DNA from: Dickeya zeae NCPPB 2538
Lineage (GTDB): Bacteria; Pseudomonadota; Gammaproteobacteria; Enterobacterales; Enterobacteriaceae
Reading direction: 5' to 3'
Assembly: GCF_000406165.1 (NCBI RefSeq)
Contig: NZ_CM001977.1
Coordinates: 3,944,434 to 3,988,179 of the forward strand
DNA: 43,746 bases
Part shown: piece after piece, positions 1 to 9,686 of the stretch
Numbering within the stretch: position 1 is the first letter of the stretch
How the letters are laid out: every line of letters begins with the position of its first letter
The notes under the pieces: model-generated
Seen by the model: the letters and a program-made list of their open reading frames with translations, nothing else
Told to the model about the DNA's origin: nothing
The model's database searches: none
Position numbers and translations under genes: made by a program

Positions 1-3000
1 GAAGGTGCGGGTAGCCGGGTTAAAGCTCAGCCAACCCGGCAGTGCCGAGCCATCTGCCTGAGTCGCACTCAGCGTCAGCGTGTCGCCGGTATCCGGGTCG
101 GTGAAAGTCCCCCCAGGAACAGTGAAGTTGAAGCTGCCATTTTGTGCGATGGACTGATCGGTAACCGGGTTGGACACCACCGGCGGGAGATTACTGTTAT
201 TCACCGTCAGCCCGAAGGTGGTGCTGACCGATGCATTACTGCCATCCGTCGCGGTTATCCGGATCGTCAGGTTGCCGACATCACTGTGGCCCGGCGTGCC
301 GGAGAAGGTACGGGTGGACGGGTTAAAGCTCAACCAGGTCGGCAGTGCCGAGCCATCCGACTGTGTCGCGCTCAGCGTCAAGGTACCGCCGCTATCCACA
401 TCGACAAAGGTACCGCCAGGCACGGTGAAACTGAACGCCGTGTCTTTGGTGGCGCTTTGGATACTGACCGGGCTCCCCACGGTAGGAGCGTCATTCACGC
501 TGGTTACCACCAGCGATGCCTGCGCACTATTGGTAGAGAACGCACTGCTGCCGCCAGTGGTCGAGGTATCCGCCAGGCCTTTGCTGCTCCCCGTCGTCGC
601 GATACCGCTGGTGTGATCCCACGCGCGGAAACTCAGGGTTGCGGTTTCACCGTTGGCGCTGTCCGGCACATAGCGAACCTGCGCCGTCGACCCTAACAGC
701 AATGCCGATGAGCCTGATACCGTCCCGATAGAAAACCAGTTCGCGCCACTATCCGTGGAATACTGCCAGCCACCGTTCCCTGCCGTCGCCGTAATCGCAA
801 TGCCGCTGGACGCCCCACTGTCGACATCCCCATAACCCGCATTGCTGAGCAACGACGAGACGGTAGTAGCAGACGATGTCACATCTTCCGTCGTTGATGT
901 CAGGGTGACCGTCACGCCGCTGGATAACGTTGGCGCATCGTTAACGCTGCTCACCGTCAGTGATGCCTGTGCACTGTTGGCGGAGAACGCACTGCTACCG
1001 CCGGAGGTCGAGGCATTCGCCAGCCCTTTGGTGGCACCGTTGGTTGCCGTACCGCTGGTTTGATCCCAGGCTCTGAAACTGAAGGTGGCGGTTTCGCCAT
1101 TGGCGCTGTCTGGCATGTAGCGAATTTGCGCCGTCGCACTGAGCAGCAACGCCGACGAGCTGGATACCGTACCGACGCTGAACCAGTTGGTCCCGCTGTC
1201 CGTCGAGTATTGCCACGTTCCGTTGCCGGTCAGCGCCGTCAGCGCGATACCGCTCACAGCACCACTGTCCACATCGGCGTAGCCAGCAGAGCTCAGCAAC
1301 GACGATACCGTCGTGGACGATGATGCAACGTCTTCCGTCGTGGTGGTCAACGTCACCGTCGTGCCACTGGACTAACGTCGGCGCATCGTTGACGTCGCTC
1401 ACCGACAGTGACGCGTGCGCGCTATTGGTAGAGAACGCACTGCTGCCGCCCGTGGTCGAGGTATCCGCCAGCCCCTTGGTCGCCCCCGTTGTTGCTGTAC
1501 CACTGGTCTGATCCCAGGCTCTGAAACTGAAGGTAGCGGTTTCGCCGTTAACGCTGTCCGGCACGTAGCGGACTCGTGCCGTCGAACTGAGCAGCAGCGC
1601 CGACGAGCTGGATACCGTACCGACGCTAAACCAGTTAGTCCCGCTGTCCGTCGAGTATTGCCACGTTCCGTTGCCGGTCAGTGCCGTCAGCGCAATACCG
1701 CTCACAGAACCACTGTCCACATCCGCGTAGCCAGCAGAACTCAGCAACGACGACACTGTCGTGGACGACGAGGTAACGTCTTCCGTCGTGGAAGTCAGGG
1801 TGACCGTCGCACCACTGGATAGCGTTGGTGAGTCGTTGACCGGCGTGATACTCAGCACCGCCTGATTGGTACCCGTGCTGTTGAGCGAACCGTCATTAAA
1901 GGTCCAGTTGAGCGTCACACTGGCCGGTGGGTCGTCAGAAGTGTTGGCATAGGTCAGGGATTGCAGTACCGCATTCACTATCGCCGACGTTGCATTGCTA
2001 TTGAACGTCAGCGTCAGCGTGCCGGAGGAATTCGTTGTGACACTGCCCACCGCCGTACCGTTATAGGTGAAGTTTTGCCCTTGAGTCAGCGTCCCCAGCA
2101 GCCCACTATTGCCGAAGGTATCGACACTGTTCGCCCCACCGTTACGGGCGATTGAAATAGACGCACCGTTATAGTTGCCTTGGTTATTCAGCTCGGTATC
2201 TGCGACCGTGACATCATTGTCTATCACCACCGCGCTGCCATTTTCGGTATAGGTGGCTCCGCCGTTCAGGTTGCTGAATACGGGGGCGGTGTTGGTGGTT
2301 GAGGTTATCGACGAACTGTTAATCGCCGTCAGGCCGCCTGATGTGGCACGTAGCGCCAGCGTATTGGAACTGCCGCTGTTGGTGTACTGAATGATGAGTC
2401 CCGTGTAGGTGGCGATACCGCCAGACGGCGTTAATGTTACCGTCGTAGCGCTGCCATCATTATCGCCCGAGGTGACCGTCAGGCTATTGACGGTACCATC
2501 GACGACACTGTCGTTAGGGTCAGTCACCGAGAGCACGATATTGGTGGTGTAATCCTGATCCACCATGCCATTCGCATCGACCGCCTGAACGACAGGTACC
2601 GTGGTAAAACTGGTGCTTTGTCCGTTCTGAATCGTTGTGGGGACTGGCTGGGTGGAAAAAACCAGTCGTGTCGCTACCACATCCGGATTGATCGATGCGG
2701 ATGTGACGCTGGCCAGGCTAGCAGATGCCGCCGTCAGCACGAAGTTAGCGTCAGCATCGCTGGCCGAGGTGTACTTCACACCGCTAAAGGTAGCAATACC
2801 GTTTGAAGCGGTCACCTGAGTGGTACCGGTCAGCGAGCCGCTGCCATTTTCGCTTAGCGTTACCGAGCCATTGAAATCGGTGTCGATATTGCCTCGAGCG
2901 TCAACCGCGTACACCACCGGCTGAGTAGTGAAATTAATACCACTGACCACTGAGGTGGATGGCGACTGACTGTAAATCAGTTGGGTTGCCGCCACATCAA

Positions 3001-4798
3001 TGCTGGCACCGCTACCGTTGGTCACGCTGCTCTGGGCACCCGCAAAGGTGGAGCTTCCCGACCCGGTGGTCACATTACTGGCATTGATAGACAGTACCAC
3101 CGTGTGGTGATCGGTAATGTCATTACTACTGGTGTTGTCGTTGTAATACGCCTTAATGGTGTAAGTTTCGCTACCGCCATCAGCAATCGACACATTCAGC
3201 CCGGAAAACGTGACTCGCCCGGTGCTGCTGTCGTATGTACCCGCGACGTTAGTGGCATCAGGCCCACTGAGCAGAAAGGTCATCTTGCTCAATTCTGATG
3301 ATGTCGCGCTTCCACTGACGTTGGCGTATAACGCGCTGACGGTCGTGGCTACCCCGTCCGACGCACCGGTATCCGTAATCGTGAAATCCATCAGTGACGT
3401 CGCGCTGCCCACTGACGTCGCCGTGGTAGAAAACGTGGTCGCCTCGCTGGCAGCACCCGCAGTCAGCGTGGAGGTCGAGTCTTTTGGCGCAGCAGTTTTA
3501 ACATCGGTGATAATGATGTTTTGAAAAAGGCCATAGTCTTCTGAGGTAAATACCACCGACGTGACATCATTCAGCGTGGTTAAGCCACTGTAGGTATGAA
3601 ATGCATCCGCGCCAGGAGTAAGAGAGAAAGAACTGGTAACGCCATCTTTAACATAATAAATCGTCACGGTGCCGGTTCGAAGCTGCGTTTCGAATCCCGT
3701 CACATCAAAGGTATAGCCACTTTGTACCGAGATCTCGAAATCTATACCACTGCCGCCATTACGGTCAGATAGCGAATAGATCCCCGGGCCGATCCCACCA
3801 CCAGAGGTCTGATAATTAGGGTTTGTATCTTCCTGAATATCGAGATAACTCGCGTTCTTTCCTGTGATCGTTGAGCCTGCTTTAAACGTGAAACTCGCCC
3901 CGTCGATAGTGCGCACGAACATGTTATTACTATTCGCATCGCTATCTTCTTGCGAACCGTCGACAAATGTCACCGTTGAGAGCAAATGTGAGTAATCGGA
4001 TACACTCAGGGAATGGGCCTGAATATCGCCCACGGAGGTTTCGAGTACCCAGTCGCCGCCTAGCGCAGCAGCACCGGTGTTATCGTTGGAAGCCGCAATG
4101 TCAGCGCCTGTTGTATCATGCAGCAATTGCAGAAACGCGCCGCTACCCGTGGCACCGATATCACATCCGTACAGCAACAGATCCCCATCTTCCGTCAACG
4201 CGGAACCCAGCGTCGCTAAATCAGCAGAGCGTGACGCTGCCGTCGTCGTATTTAACGTCAGCGTCCCCAGCGAAACCTGCCCTTCACTGCCATGGCTGAT
4301 GATATGGATCGCATCATAGCCGCTGTGTGTTTGCGCCCATTCCACCATCTGGGTCAGTCCGTCTTTGCTGCTGTCTAGCAATACGACTTCCGTTCCGGCA
4401 GGCACCTGGTCAACCAAGGTCTGGTAATCCGCCACTGAGGTATCGATAAACACCACTTCTTTGTGGGCCGTTGCCCCCGTCGCTACGGCTGCCACATCGT
4501 GACTATCAGCCGTGGCGCTCTGCGTGCTGGTATGTTGAGAAGAGGTATCGGATTGATCGGTTGTGCCATCGGCGTGGCTATTGTCGGACTGAGTTGCTGT
4601 ATCAGCCGAGGCGGTTTGCGTGGTTGTTGTTTGCGAAGTCGTCGTTTGCGTTTCTGTGGTTTGCTCGGCCGTAGCGACAATCGCGCCATCAAATAACATA
4701 CGGGCTTCCAGTGCATACCCTATCGGGATGTCGGAAACCGGTTCAACAGAGCAAGCCGGATGGCTGCTTTTCTTACGAAACAAATGACGCCATAACAT
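1..4798 (-). CDS. Giant LEPR-XLL/DUF4347 repeat surface protein, frameshifted, 3' end outside window
   Basis: Probable exported adhesin-like protein. Numbered from the ATG at 4798, residues about 30-39 hold a LEPR-XLL-like motif (LEARMLFDGA). A Thr/Ser/Gln-rich linker follows (about 45-105), then a DUF4347 domain (about 112-275), Ig-like and cadherin-like modules, and three tandem 149-residue repeats. The last visible part is a putative-Ig/dystroglycan-type module with phrases such as LPGWLSFNPATRTF. The reading frame breaks at about base 1372, where one extra C sits next to a repeat junction. Past it the frame starting at base 3 (minus) stays open to the window edge with the expected repeat sequence. 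The unshifted frame runs as nonsense to a stop at 995. A GTG at 4831 is an alternative start, but the ATG at 4798 has a GGGGTG upstream and starts closer to the motif. No classical signal peptide is seen. Domain names rest on memory of these families; the function is inferred. Confidence 0.8.
496..1837 (-). repeat. Three tandem 447-bp repeats encoding 149-residue modules
   Basis: Three consecutive units of 447, 448 and about 447 bp each encode a module. It starts with VNDAPTL, passes through TEDVTSS, GYADVDSG, WQYSTDSG and RYVPDS, and ends at SAFSTNSA before the next VNDAPTL. Units are very similar at the DNA level, so recent duplication or gene conversion is likely. The middle unit has the extra base at 1372. 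Such arrays are typical of stalk regions of bacterial adhesins and can change copy number by recombination. Confidence 0.85.
1367..1376 (-). other. Single-base frameshift site in the giant surface protein gene
   Basis: Each repeat boundary carries a ctgga motif, at 920, 1367 and 1815. The spacings are 447 and 448 bp, so one interval has one extra base. Local alignment reads ctggataacg (copy near 920), ctggatagcg (copy near 1815) and ctggactaacg here, placing an extra C at 1372. Removing it restores the repeat reading frame. A sequencing error, a real inactivating mutation and phase variation are all possible; there is no long homopolymer at the site to favour slippage. Confidence 0.85.
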
Positions 4799-4929
4799 AA
4801 AAACACCCCGACACCAGAAATAACTGCTCACAAAAAGGTTATAATTAAAAAACCGTTAAATAATAAAAACATAACCATTTAAATCGGGAATGACAGTTGG
4901 GATTTACAAGAAGGATGTCATCGATATCC

Positions 4930-4954
4930 ACCTTGCAAGCAAGGTACTTTTTTT
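4930..4954. repeat. Inverted repeat followed by a T-run upstream of the surface protein gene
   Basis: ACCTTGC (4930-4936) and GCAAGGT (4939-4945) form a 7-bp inverted repeat followed on the plus strand by a run of seven T. It looks like an intrinsic terminator reading plus, yet no plus-strand gene precedes it. It lies about 130 bp upstream of the surface protein start, so it could instead be an operator. The rest of 4799-5006 is AT-rich with no gene that I can support. Confidence 0.3.
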
Positions 4955-5006
4955 CAATTTGTATTTTTGTATGTATTACTTTAGCAACGCGTTGCCATCT
5001 ACTCAA

Positions 5007-5033
5007 AAGGAAAGCAGGTTACCTGCTTTCCTT
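5007..5033 (-). terminator. Terminator-like hairpin after the collar-domain gene
   Basis: A perfect 13-bp inverted repeat with a one-base centre (aaggaaagcaggt / acctgctttcctt) lies 16 bp after the stop codon of the collar gene. On the minus strand it continues into TTTTGAG. It would separate the collar gene from the surface protein gene downstream, which then needs its own promoter or read-through. Confidence 0.6.
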
Positions 5034-5048
5034 GTGAAAGCCGTCACA

Positions 5049-5963
5049 TCAAGGGCGAACCGGATAAATACCATTCACCGCGATACAGGCTGTCAACGCT
5101 AACGACGGATCGCGCACCGGCAACGGTACGGGCACTTGAATGACTACCGGAGCAGGAGCCGTCGCATTCGGCCCCACCGAAACGGCAGCGGTTAACGGCA
5201 GACTGACATTGCCAGACGCCGTTCCCGACAACTGCCCGCCATTAGCCGTACCACTGACCGAGCCACTCGCGGTACCCGTCACGCCGCCATCCGGCCCCAC
5301 CTGCCGATCGTTGGTGCCAGAAGGGGCGTAGATTTGGGCCGCCGGCCCAACAACCGTGGTCAACAAGGCTTTATCGGTCAGGTTAGCGCTACGCGCGGTG
5401 GTGGTGGACGAACCAATTTTGGCGATACCGGTGACAGGAAGACTGGCTACGGCGCTAAAAGGCAGGTTGGTGATACTGCCAGAAAGCGCCAACGAAACGG
5501 AACCGCTGGCCACAGGCGTCGTACCGGCAGTCCCATTCAACGTCAGGGTGGCGGGGTGAGTATGCGGTGGTACCTGAGGAGCAGCCAGCGTGACTGATGT
5601 AGACGCAATAACCGTTGAACCTTCCTGCCCGACTTTCTGCCCAGAACTATAAACTGGAACAGAACCATTCAGTGGACCAGTACCTATCGCCGTCCTTCCC
5701 CGCAAATCAGGCAACGCGAAGGTATTAGGCGCGCTACCACCGTAAAGGTTGCCAATCACTGCATAGAGCGCCTGATTTTGAGATACGTTCAGCGTTCGAC
5801 CATCGGCAGGCAAGTAGGACTCTGGGCAATAATTGCTCGCCATGTAACAAACGGAACCCAAATAAGGCTCGTAAGCACACGCATTTGCTGACGTCGGAAG
5901 CATGGCAAAACCTAATGCGCCAGCAAGAACTGATTTGATAAGCAAACGCTGAACTCGCTTCAT
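5049..5963 (-). CDS. Secreted phage tail collar domain protein (MdpB-like)
   Basis: 304 residues. A Sec signal peptide is evident (KR-rich start, hydrophobic core, TSANA cleavage at about residue 28). The mature part opens with a tail-collar domain: GSVCYMASNYCPE, LPADGRTLNVSQNQALY, then NLYGGSAPNTFALPDLRGR, followed by a Gly/Ser/Thr/Ala-rich body and the family's C-terminal ending NGIYPVRP. Such collar proteins (microcystin-dependent-protein type) occur outside phages, and no phage genes are visible here. The start is an ATG with AAGGAG nine bases upstream. It lies between the M50/HlyD gene and the giant surface protein on the same strand, suggesting a joint surface role. Four Cys in the first 22 mature residues could form disulphides. 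Function is not established. Confidence 0.85.
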   Translation of the reverse strand: MKRVQRLLIKSVLAGALGFAMLPTSANACAYEPYLGSVCYMASNYCPESYLPADGRTLNVSQNQALYAVIGNLYGGSAPNTFALPDLRGRTAIGTGPLNGSVPVYSSGQKVGQEGSTVIASTSVTLAAPQVPPHTHPATLTLNGTAGTTPVASGSVSLALSGSITNLPFSAVASLPVTGIAKIGSSTTTARSANLTDKALLTTVVGPAAQIYAPSGTNDRQVGPDGGVTGTASGSVSGTANGGQLSGTASGNVSLPLTAAVSVGPNATAPAPVVIQVPVPLPVRDPSLALTACIAVNGIYPVRP

Positions 5964-6246
5964 TACACATCTCTCCTTAGGCAGATGGCGGCCTCACCGC
6001 ATAGTGAAGCGCATCTGATAATTTTAATCATATTGTTGTAACCCCCAGAGGGCGGGGCAATCAGGATGTCATGTCGTAAAACGGTGATGTGGTTAGAAAC
6101 CCAACCACAATAAGAACATAGTCCAGGTGGGAGAGATTTTCCGCTGGCAGAATAAATTATTTCTTATAGCGTCACATAAAAAACTATTTAATAGAATTAA
6201 CCGAATAATACATTTATCACTATCGACAGGTTTTACTTTCAACGTG

Positions 6247-8370
6247 TCAAAATCCGCTTTCCCGGATACCCAATGCAGCAATCCGACGCCACACCGCGCC
6301 AAGAATGGATTCTGTTTCCCCTTCCAGCATCACGCTGCCCCGTAACGGCTGTTGCGGTGGCGAGAATTGCCCCTCCTGCACCGCGAAACGTACACGGTAC
6401 TGCGCCTGCACGGGTTGAGGATTGTGGTCGCGGTCGCGACGCACAGCGATCGGGCCGTGGCGATCCGACGCCAGCATTTCCTGCTGTAACCAGGCGGTAC
6501 CGGTGGGCGCAATCTCTTTCAGTTGTACGACCAGGCGGGGATACGCGGGGTCATCGGCGATAAAATAGCCTTGCATCCCCACTTTCGCGCGTTTTAGCGT
6601 GTCGTCGGGTAAATACCCCTGCACTTTGCCAGCCCCCAGCCCGACCACACGCAGCAATGGCATATCCGACGTCAGCCAACGGCCTTCCGTCATATCTCGC
6701 ACCACATCCCTCACCTGGCCTGCCTGCGGCGCGGTGAGAGACAAACGCTGGCGTTGCGCATCCAGCCCCCGATAGCGGGCCAATGATTCCGCCAGCTGGC
6801 GATCAAGCACCTGGGTTTCACTGGCAGTTTCCTGACGCCCGGCTCCCCGCTGCCGCTGCTGTTGCAAAATGGCAATTTGTTGACGTTCGATATTGATGCG
6901 GTAGTCCAAATCGGACGAGGTGAGATCCAGCAGTTTTTCACCGGCTTGCACCTGCTGACCGTCAGCGACATACAGCGCTTTGACCTGCGCAGGAATAGGG
7001 GCATACAGCGCGCTGACATTTTCTGCCTCCAGCACAGCGGGAATACGGATGCTGCCGCGCCAGGGAAACAGCAGCAGTACTAATACCGCCGCCACAATTA
7101 ACCCTGAACGCAACAGGTTAACGGGATGAGCATTCTTACGCATGGACCACCAGATACGGGCCTCCTTCACCACCGGAAGCGCGATAAACCAGCCAATTTC
7201 CACCGACATCAACACAATACCAACCACCTTAATGAAAAAGTGGTACACCATCAGCGCAATGCCGAAAAACAGAAAAAAGCGCCATACCCACGAGGCATAA
7301 CCCCATATCAACAGCTTGCGCTGCATCGATGGCGACCAGGTATGCGGTGCCGGATGACCATAACCAAACAACGCCTCGCGCAGCCGCCATCGGCACAGGG
7401 CATAGGCGCGCTCCTGCAGGTTTTCCACCCGCCAGAAATCGCTCAGCAAAAAGTACCCGTCAAAACGCATCAGCGGGTTGAGGTTAACCACCAGCGTTGT
7501 TATCCAGGTGGCGCTGGAGAGCATGAAGGCCGCAGTACGCAATGGACCATCCGGTAACAGCGCCCAGGCCAGTAACGCAACACCAGCCAGCATCAGTTCC
7601 GCCAGAATACCGCCTGCGCTAATCAATAATCGGGCGCGCTGCTCTTTCAGTTTCCAGGCATCACTGACATCGGTATAAAACAACGGGAACAGCACGATAA
7701 ACGCCACGCCCATGGTCTGCACCCGGCAACCGGCACGCTTAGCCATGAAAGCATGCCCCAGTTCGTGGATAAACTTGGCGAAGACCAATGCGACACCAAA
7801 GGCCGCGGCCCCTTGCAGGCTGAACAAGTGAGGAAACGAGTGGGTATAACGCACCCAGTCACGGCTCACCAGAAAGCCCCCCAGTAGCAGTATTAACGGT
7901 AACACCACCCGCAAAAATAGCAGGCCGTAACGTTGCAGCCAGGGCCAGCAACGGTTGAGCACCGGATCAGGGCGCCATAGCGGAATGCGGAAAAACAAAT
8001 ATTGATGTAGAAGGGTTTTCCACAGGCTGACACGCCATGCCGCTGCTTTGATGGCATACCCTTGTCGTTGCACCGGGTCACTGGCGGCTATCAAGTCGTA
8101 ATTACGCAGAAACCGCAATAACTGCTCCAGCTCGCGGCTCTGCAACGGCAAGCCCGGCTCACGGTTAGCCGCCTCCAACACCGATTGGGGATGACGCAAC
8201 GACCAGTGCCGTAACAGACGTATTGCCGAAGGTGTTAGTGTGAAATAACGTCCGGTCACCGGGTCGGCCAGCACCCATTGCGGTGCGCCATCGAGACCGG
8301 TCGCCGACTCCACCAATTGCAAATCTGTTCTCAGCGCGGGCAAAAGCTGCCCCGTTCCGCTACGGGTCAT
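6247..8370 (-). CDS. PqqD-like / M50 zinc metalloprotease / HlyD membrane fusion protein
   Basis: 707 residues. About residues 20-95 look like a PqqD-type winged-helix peptide-binding domain (QWVLADPVTGRYFTLTPSAI). Several membrane segments follow from about 145, carrying the site-2-protease zinc motif HELGH (202-206) and the second metal motif NPLMRFDGY (298-306). The protease centre therefore looks intact. From about 430 it continues as an HlyD-type barrel-sandwich domain (ALYAPIPAQVKALYVADGQQV), a coiled coil and a second barrel half. The ATG overlaps the stop of the preceding gene by 4 bp (ATGA), so the genes are translationally coupled. Known relatives are annotated as site-2 protease or HlyD efflux proteins. 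I infer a role in exporting or processing a protein encoded nearby. No ABC transporter accompanies it. Confidence 0.85.
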   Translation of the reverse strand: MTRSGTGQLLPALRTDLQLVESATGLDGAPQWVLADPVTGRYFTLTPSAIRLLRHWSLRHPQSVLEAANREPGLPLQSRELEQLLRFLRNYDLIAASDPVQRQGYAIKAAAWRVSLWKTLLHQYLFFRIPLWRPDPVLNRCWPWLQRYGLLFLRVVLPLILLLGGFLVSRDWVRYTHSFPHLFSLQGAAAFGVALVFAKFIHELGHAFMAKRAGCRVQTMGVAFIVLFPLFYTDVSDAWKLKEQRARLLISAGGILAELMLAGVALLAWALLPDGPLRTAAFMLSSATWITTLVVNLNPLMRFDGYFLLSDFWRVENLQERAYALCRWRLREALFGYGHPAPHTWSPSMQRKLLIWGYASWVWRFFLFFGIALMVYHFFIKVVGIVLMSVEIGWFIALPVVKEARIWWSMRKNAHPVNLLRSGLIVAAVLVLLLFPWRGSIRIPAVLEAENVSALYAPIPAQVKALYVADGQQVQAGEKLLDLTSSDLDYRINIERQQIAILQQQRQRGAGRQETASETQVLDRQLAESLARYRGLDAQRQRLSLTAPQAGQVRDVVRDMTEGRWLTSDMPLLRVVGLGAGKVQGYLPDDTLKRAKVGMQGYFIADDPAYPRLVVQLKEIAPTGTAWLQQEMLASDRHGPIAVRRDRDHNPQPVQAQYRVRFAVQEGQFSPPQQPLRGSVMLEGETESILGAVWRRIAALGIRESGF

Positions 8371-9686
8371 AATCCAACCGACTGACGTAAAACGGCGAGT
8401 GGCCGTCGGAACAGATACACTGCCAGCGGTACATATTCACCAGAAATTTTCGCCGTACCACGCAGCCCAATGCGCGGCGGCTCACCGGTGAAACGCGCAT
8501 CCAGCCGGTAAGCCAGGTTGCCCGACGGGGTCAGTTCCGATTCATACGCAATACGATCCAGCAGTGCGCCATGCGGCGTTATCGGATCGCTATCAAGAAA
8601 CAAGGTGATCGGCGCATCCGGCGCCAGCCGGATCGCATCGCCGACATCCAGCTCAATACGCAAGGAGACGGAAGCCGGGTCGGCCAAATCCATCAGCCGT
8701 TCGCCGGTGCGGACCGGTTTACCGGTCCAGCGTTCGGCATCGGCAAATACCGCGATACCATCCCGCTCCGCCCGAATCTCGGTACGGCTCAGCAACGCGT
8801 TGGCATAATCGCGCTCGGCACGCTTCTGCGCCACCTGCGCGGCAAGAAAATCCAGCCGGGCTTTGGAGTCAGCATCCTGAAAAGCGCGTTGCGAGCTGGC
8901 ACGGTACTCCGCTTCCGCCACGTTCAACGATCTTTCAGCCACATCCGCCTGCGCTTTCAGTGTGGTATCGTCGATACGCACCAGCACATCGCCTTTTCGC
9001 ACATTCTGATTAGGTTGAACGGCAAACGCCTGAATCACCCCATCCAGCGGTGCGGCGACCACACGCCCGTTAAGCGGGATCACTTCGGCTGGTGCCAGCA
9101 CCGACTGCCGCACCGGAATAAACAGACACCCCACCACAACCAAAAGCGGGATAGCCAGTTTCCAGCGCCAGCGCGTGCGCCGCCAGACCGGTTGCGGCTC
9201 CAGCGCCAGCCAGGCGTGGCTGAACGCATGGGCCAGTTGTTCCGACAGCAATTGCTCGGCGGGCTGCCAGGGCTGCTCACGGGCATACCAGATGCCGCCA
9301 AACAAACGCCCTTGCCTGTCTTTCAGCGGTGCCCACAGCACTTCGGGCACCGATAACGCCAGCCAGTCGTTACGGCTTTGATCATCTAACGCTGTCGCTT
9401 CCACCACCACACACTGCTCGTATTGCGGTTCTCGCAGCAGTTGCGTGCAGGCGCGTTCAACAAACGCCACAAAAGGGGCATGGGGCGCAGGCTGGGTCAC
9501 GCCGGTCACCGCTCGCACCGTGCCGTTGATCACCAACGCGGCATGACGAAAGCCAAACAACGTCTGGCTGTCATTGACGATGCAATACGCCAGCTCGTCG
9601 ACCGTGTCAGCCGAACGCGCCTGACGTTCGATATCGAGAAAACGGGCGAAGATGCGTTCGCCGGAAACGGGGGGCGTAGTACTCAC
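8367..9686 (-). CDS. GAF-like domain / HlyD family membrane fusion protein
   Basis: 439 residues, GTG start overlapping the stop of the upstream gene (GTGA). Residues about 10-160 resemble a GAF-like fold (DELAYCIVNDSQTLFGFRHAALV, then VLWAPLKDRQGRLFGGIWYA). An Arg/Trp-rich stretch (RRTRWRWK) leads into one membrane helix (about 176-192). The periplasmic part is HlyD-like: a lipoyl-type half motif (GRVVAAPLDGVIQAFAVQPN), a coiled coil of about 80 residues and a closing barrel. The predicted topology puts the GAF-like domain in the cytoplasm, an unusual addition for a membrane fusion protein. It sits between two other HlyD-type genes in one operon, so the three products may form one envelope-spanning complex. 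The GAF assignment is by pattern only. Confidence 0.8.
   Translation of the reverse strand: MSTTPPVSGERIFARFLDIERQARSADTVDELAYCIVNDSQTLFGFRHAALVINGTVRAVTGVTQPAPHAPFVAFVERACTQLLREPQYEQCVVVEATALDDQSRNDWLALSVPEVLWAPLKDRQGRLFGGIWYAREQPWQPAEQLLSEQLAHAFSHAWLALEPQPVWRRTRWRWKLAIPLLVVVGCLFIPVRQSVLAPAEVIPLNGRVVAAPLDGVIQAFAVQPNQNVRKGDVLVRIDDTTLKAQADVAERSLNVAEAEYRASSQRAFQDADSKARLDFLAAQVAQKRAERDYANALLSRTEIRAERDGIAVFADAERWTGKPVRTGERLMDLADPASVSLRIELDVGDAIRLAPDAPITLFLDSDPITPHGALLDRIAYESELTPSGNLAYRLDARFTGEPPRIGLRGTAKISGEYVPLAVYLFRRPLAVLRQSVGL

Noticed and set aside
995..1371. C-terminal extension of the giant protein read in the unshifted minus frame (QWHDGDVDHHDG and onward to a stop at 995)
   Set aside because: Its sequence is His/Arg-rich nonsense while the adjacent frame restores the tandem repeat exactly; it is an out-of-frame reading after the inserted base.
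142..1822. Plus-strand open frames across the repeats (e.g. 142-696, 1415-1822)
   Set aside because: They recur with the repeat period, lie antisense to the surface protein gene and are Arg/His-rich without ribosome-binding sites or family resemblance.
5049..5963. Prophage origin for the tail-collar protein
   Set aside because: It has a Sec signal peptide and no integrase, capsid, tail or lysis genes are near.
8571..9356. A 261-codon plus-strand open frame antisense to the GAF-like/HlyD gene
   Set aside because: Overlaps a well-supported gene completely and resembles no family.
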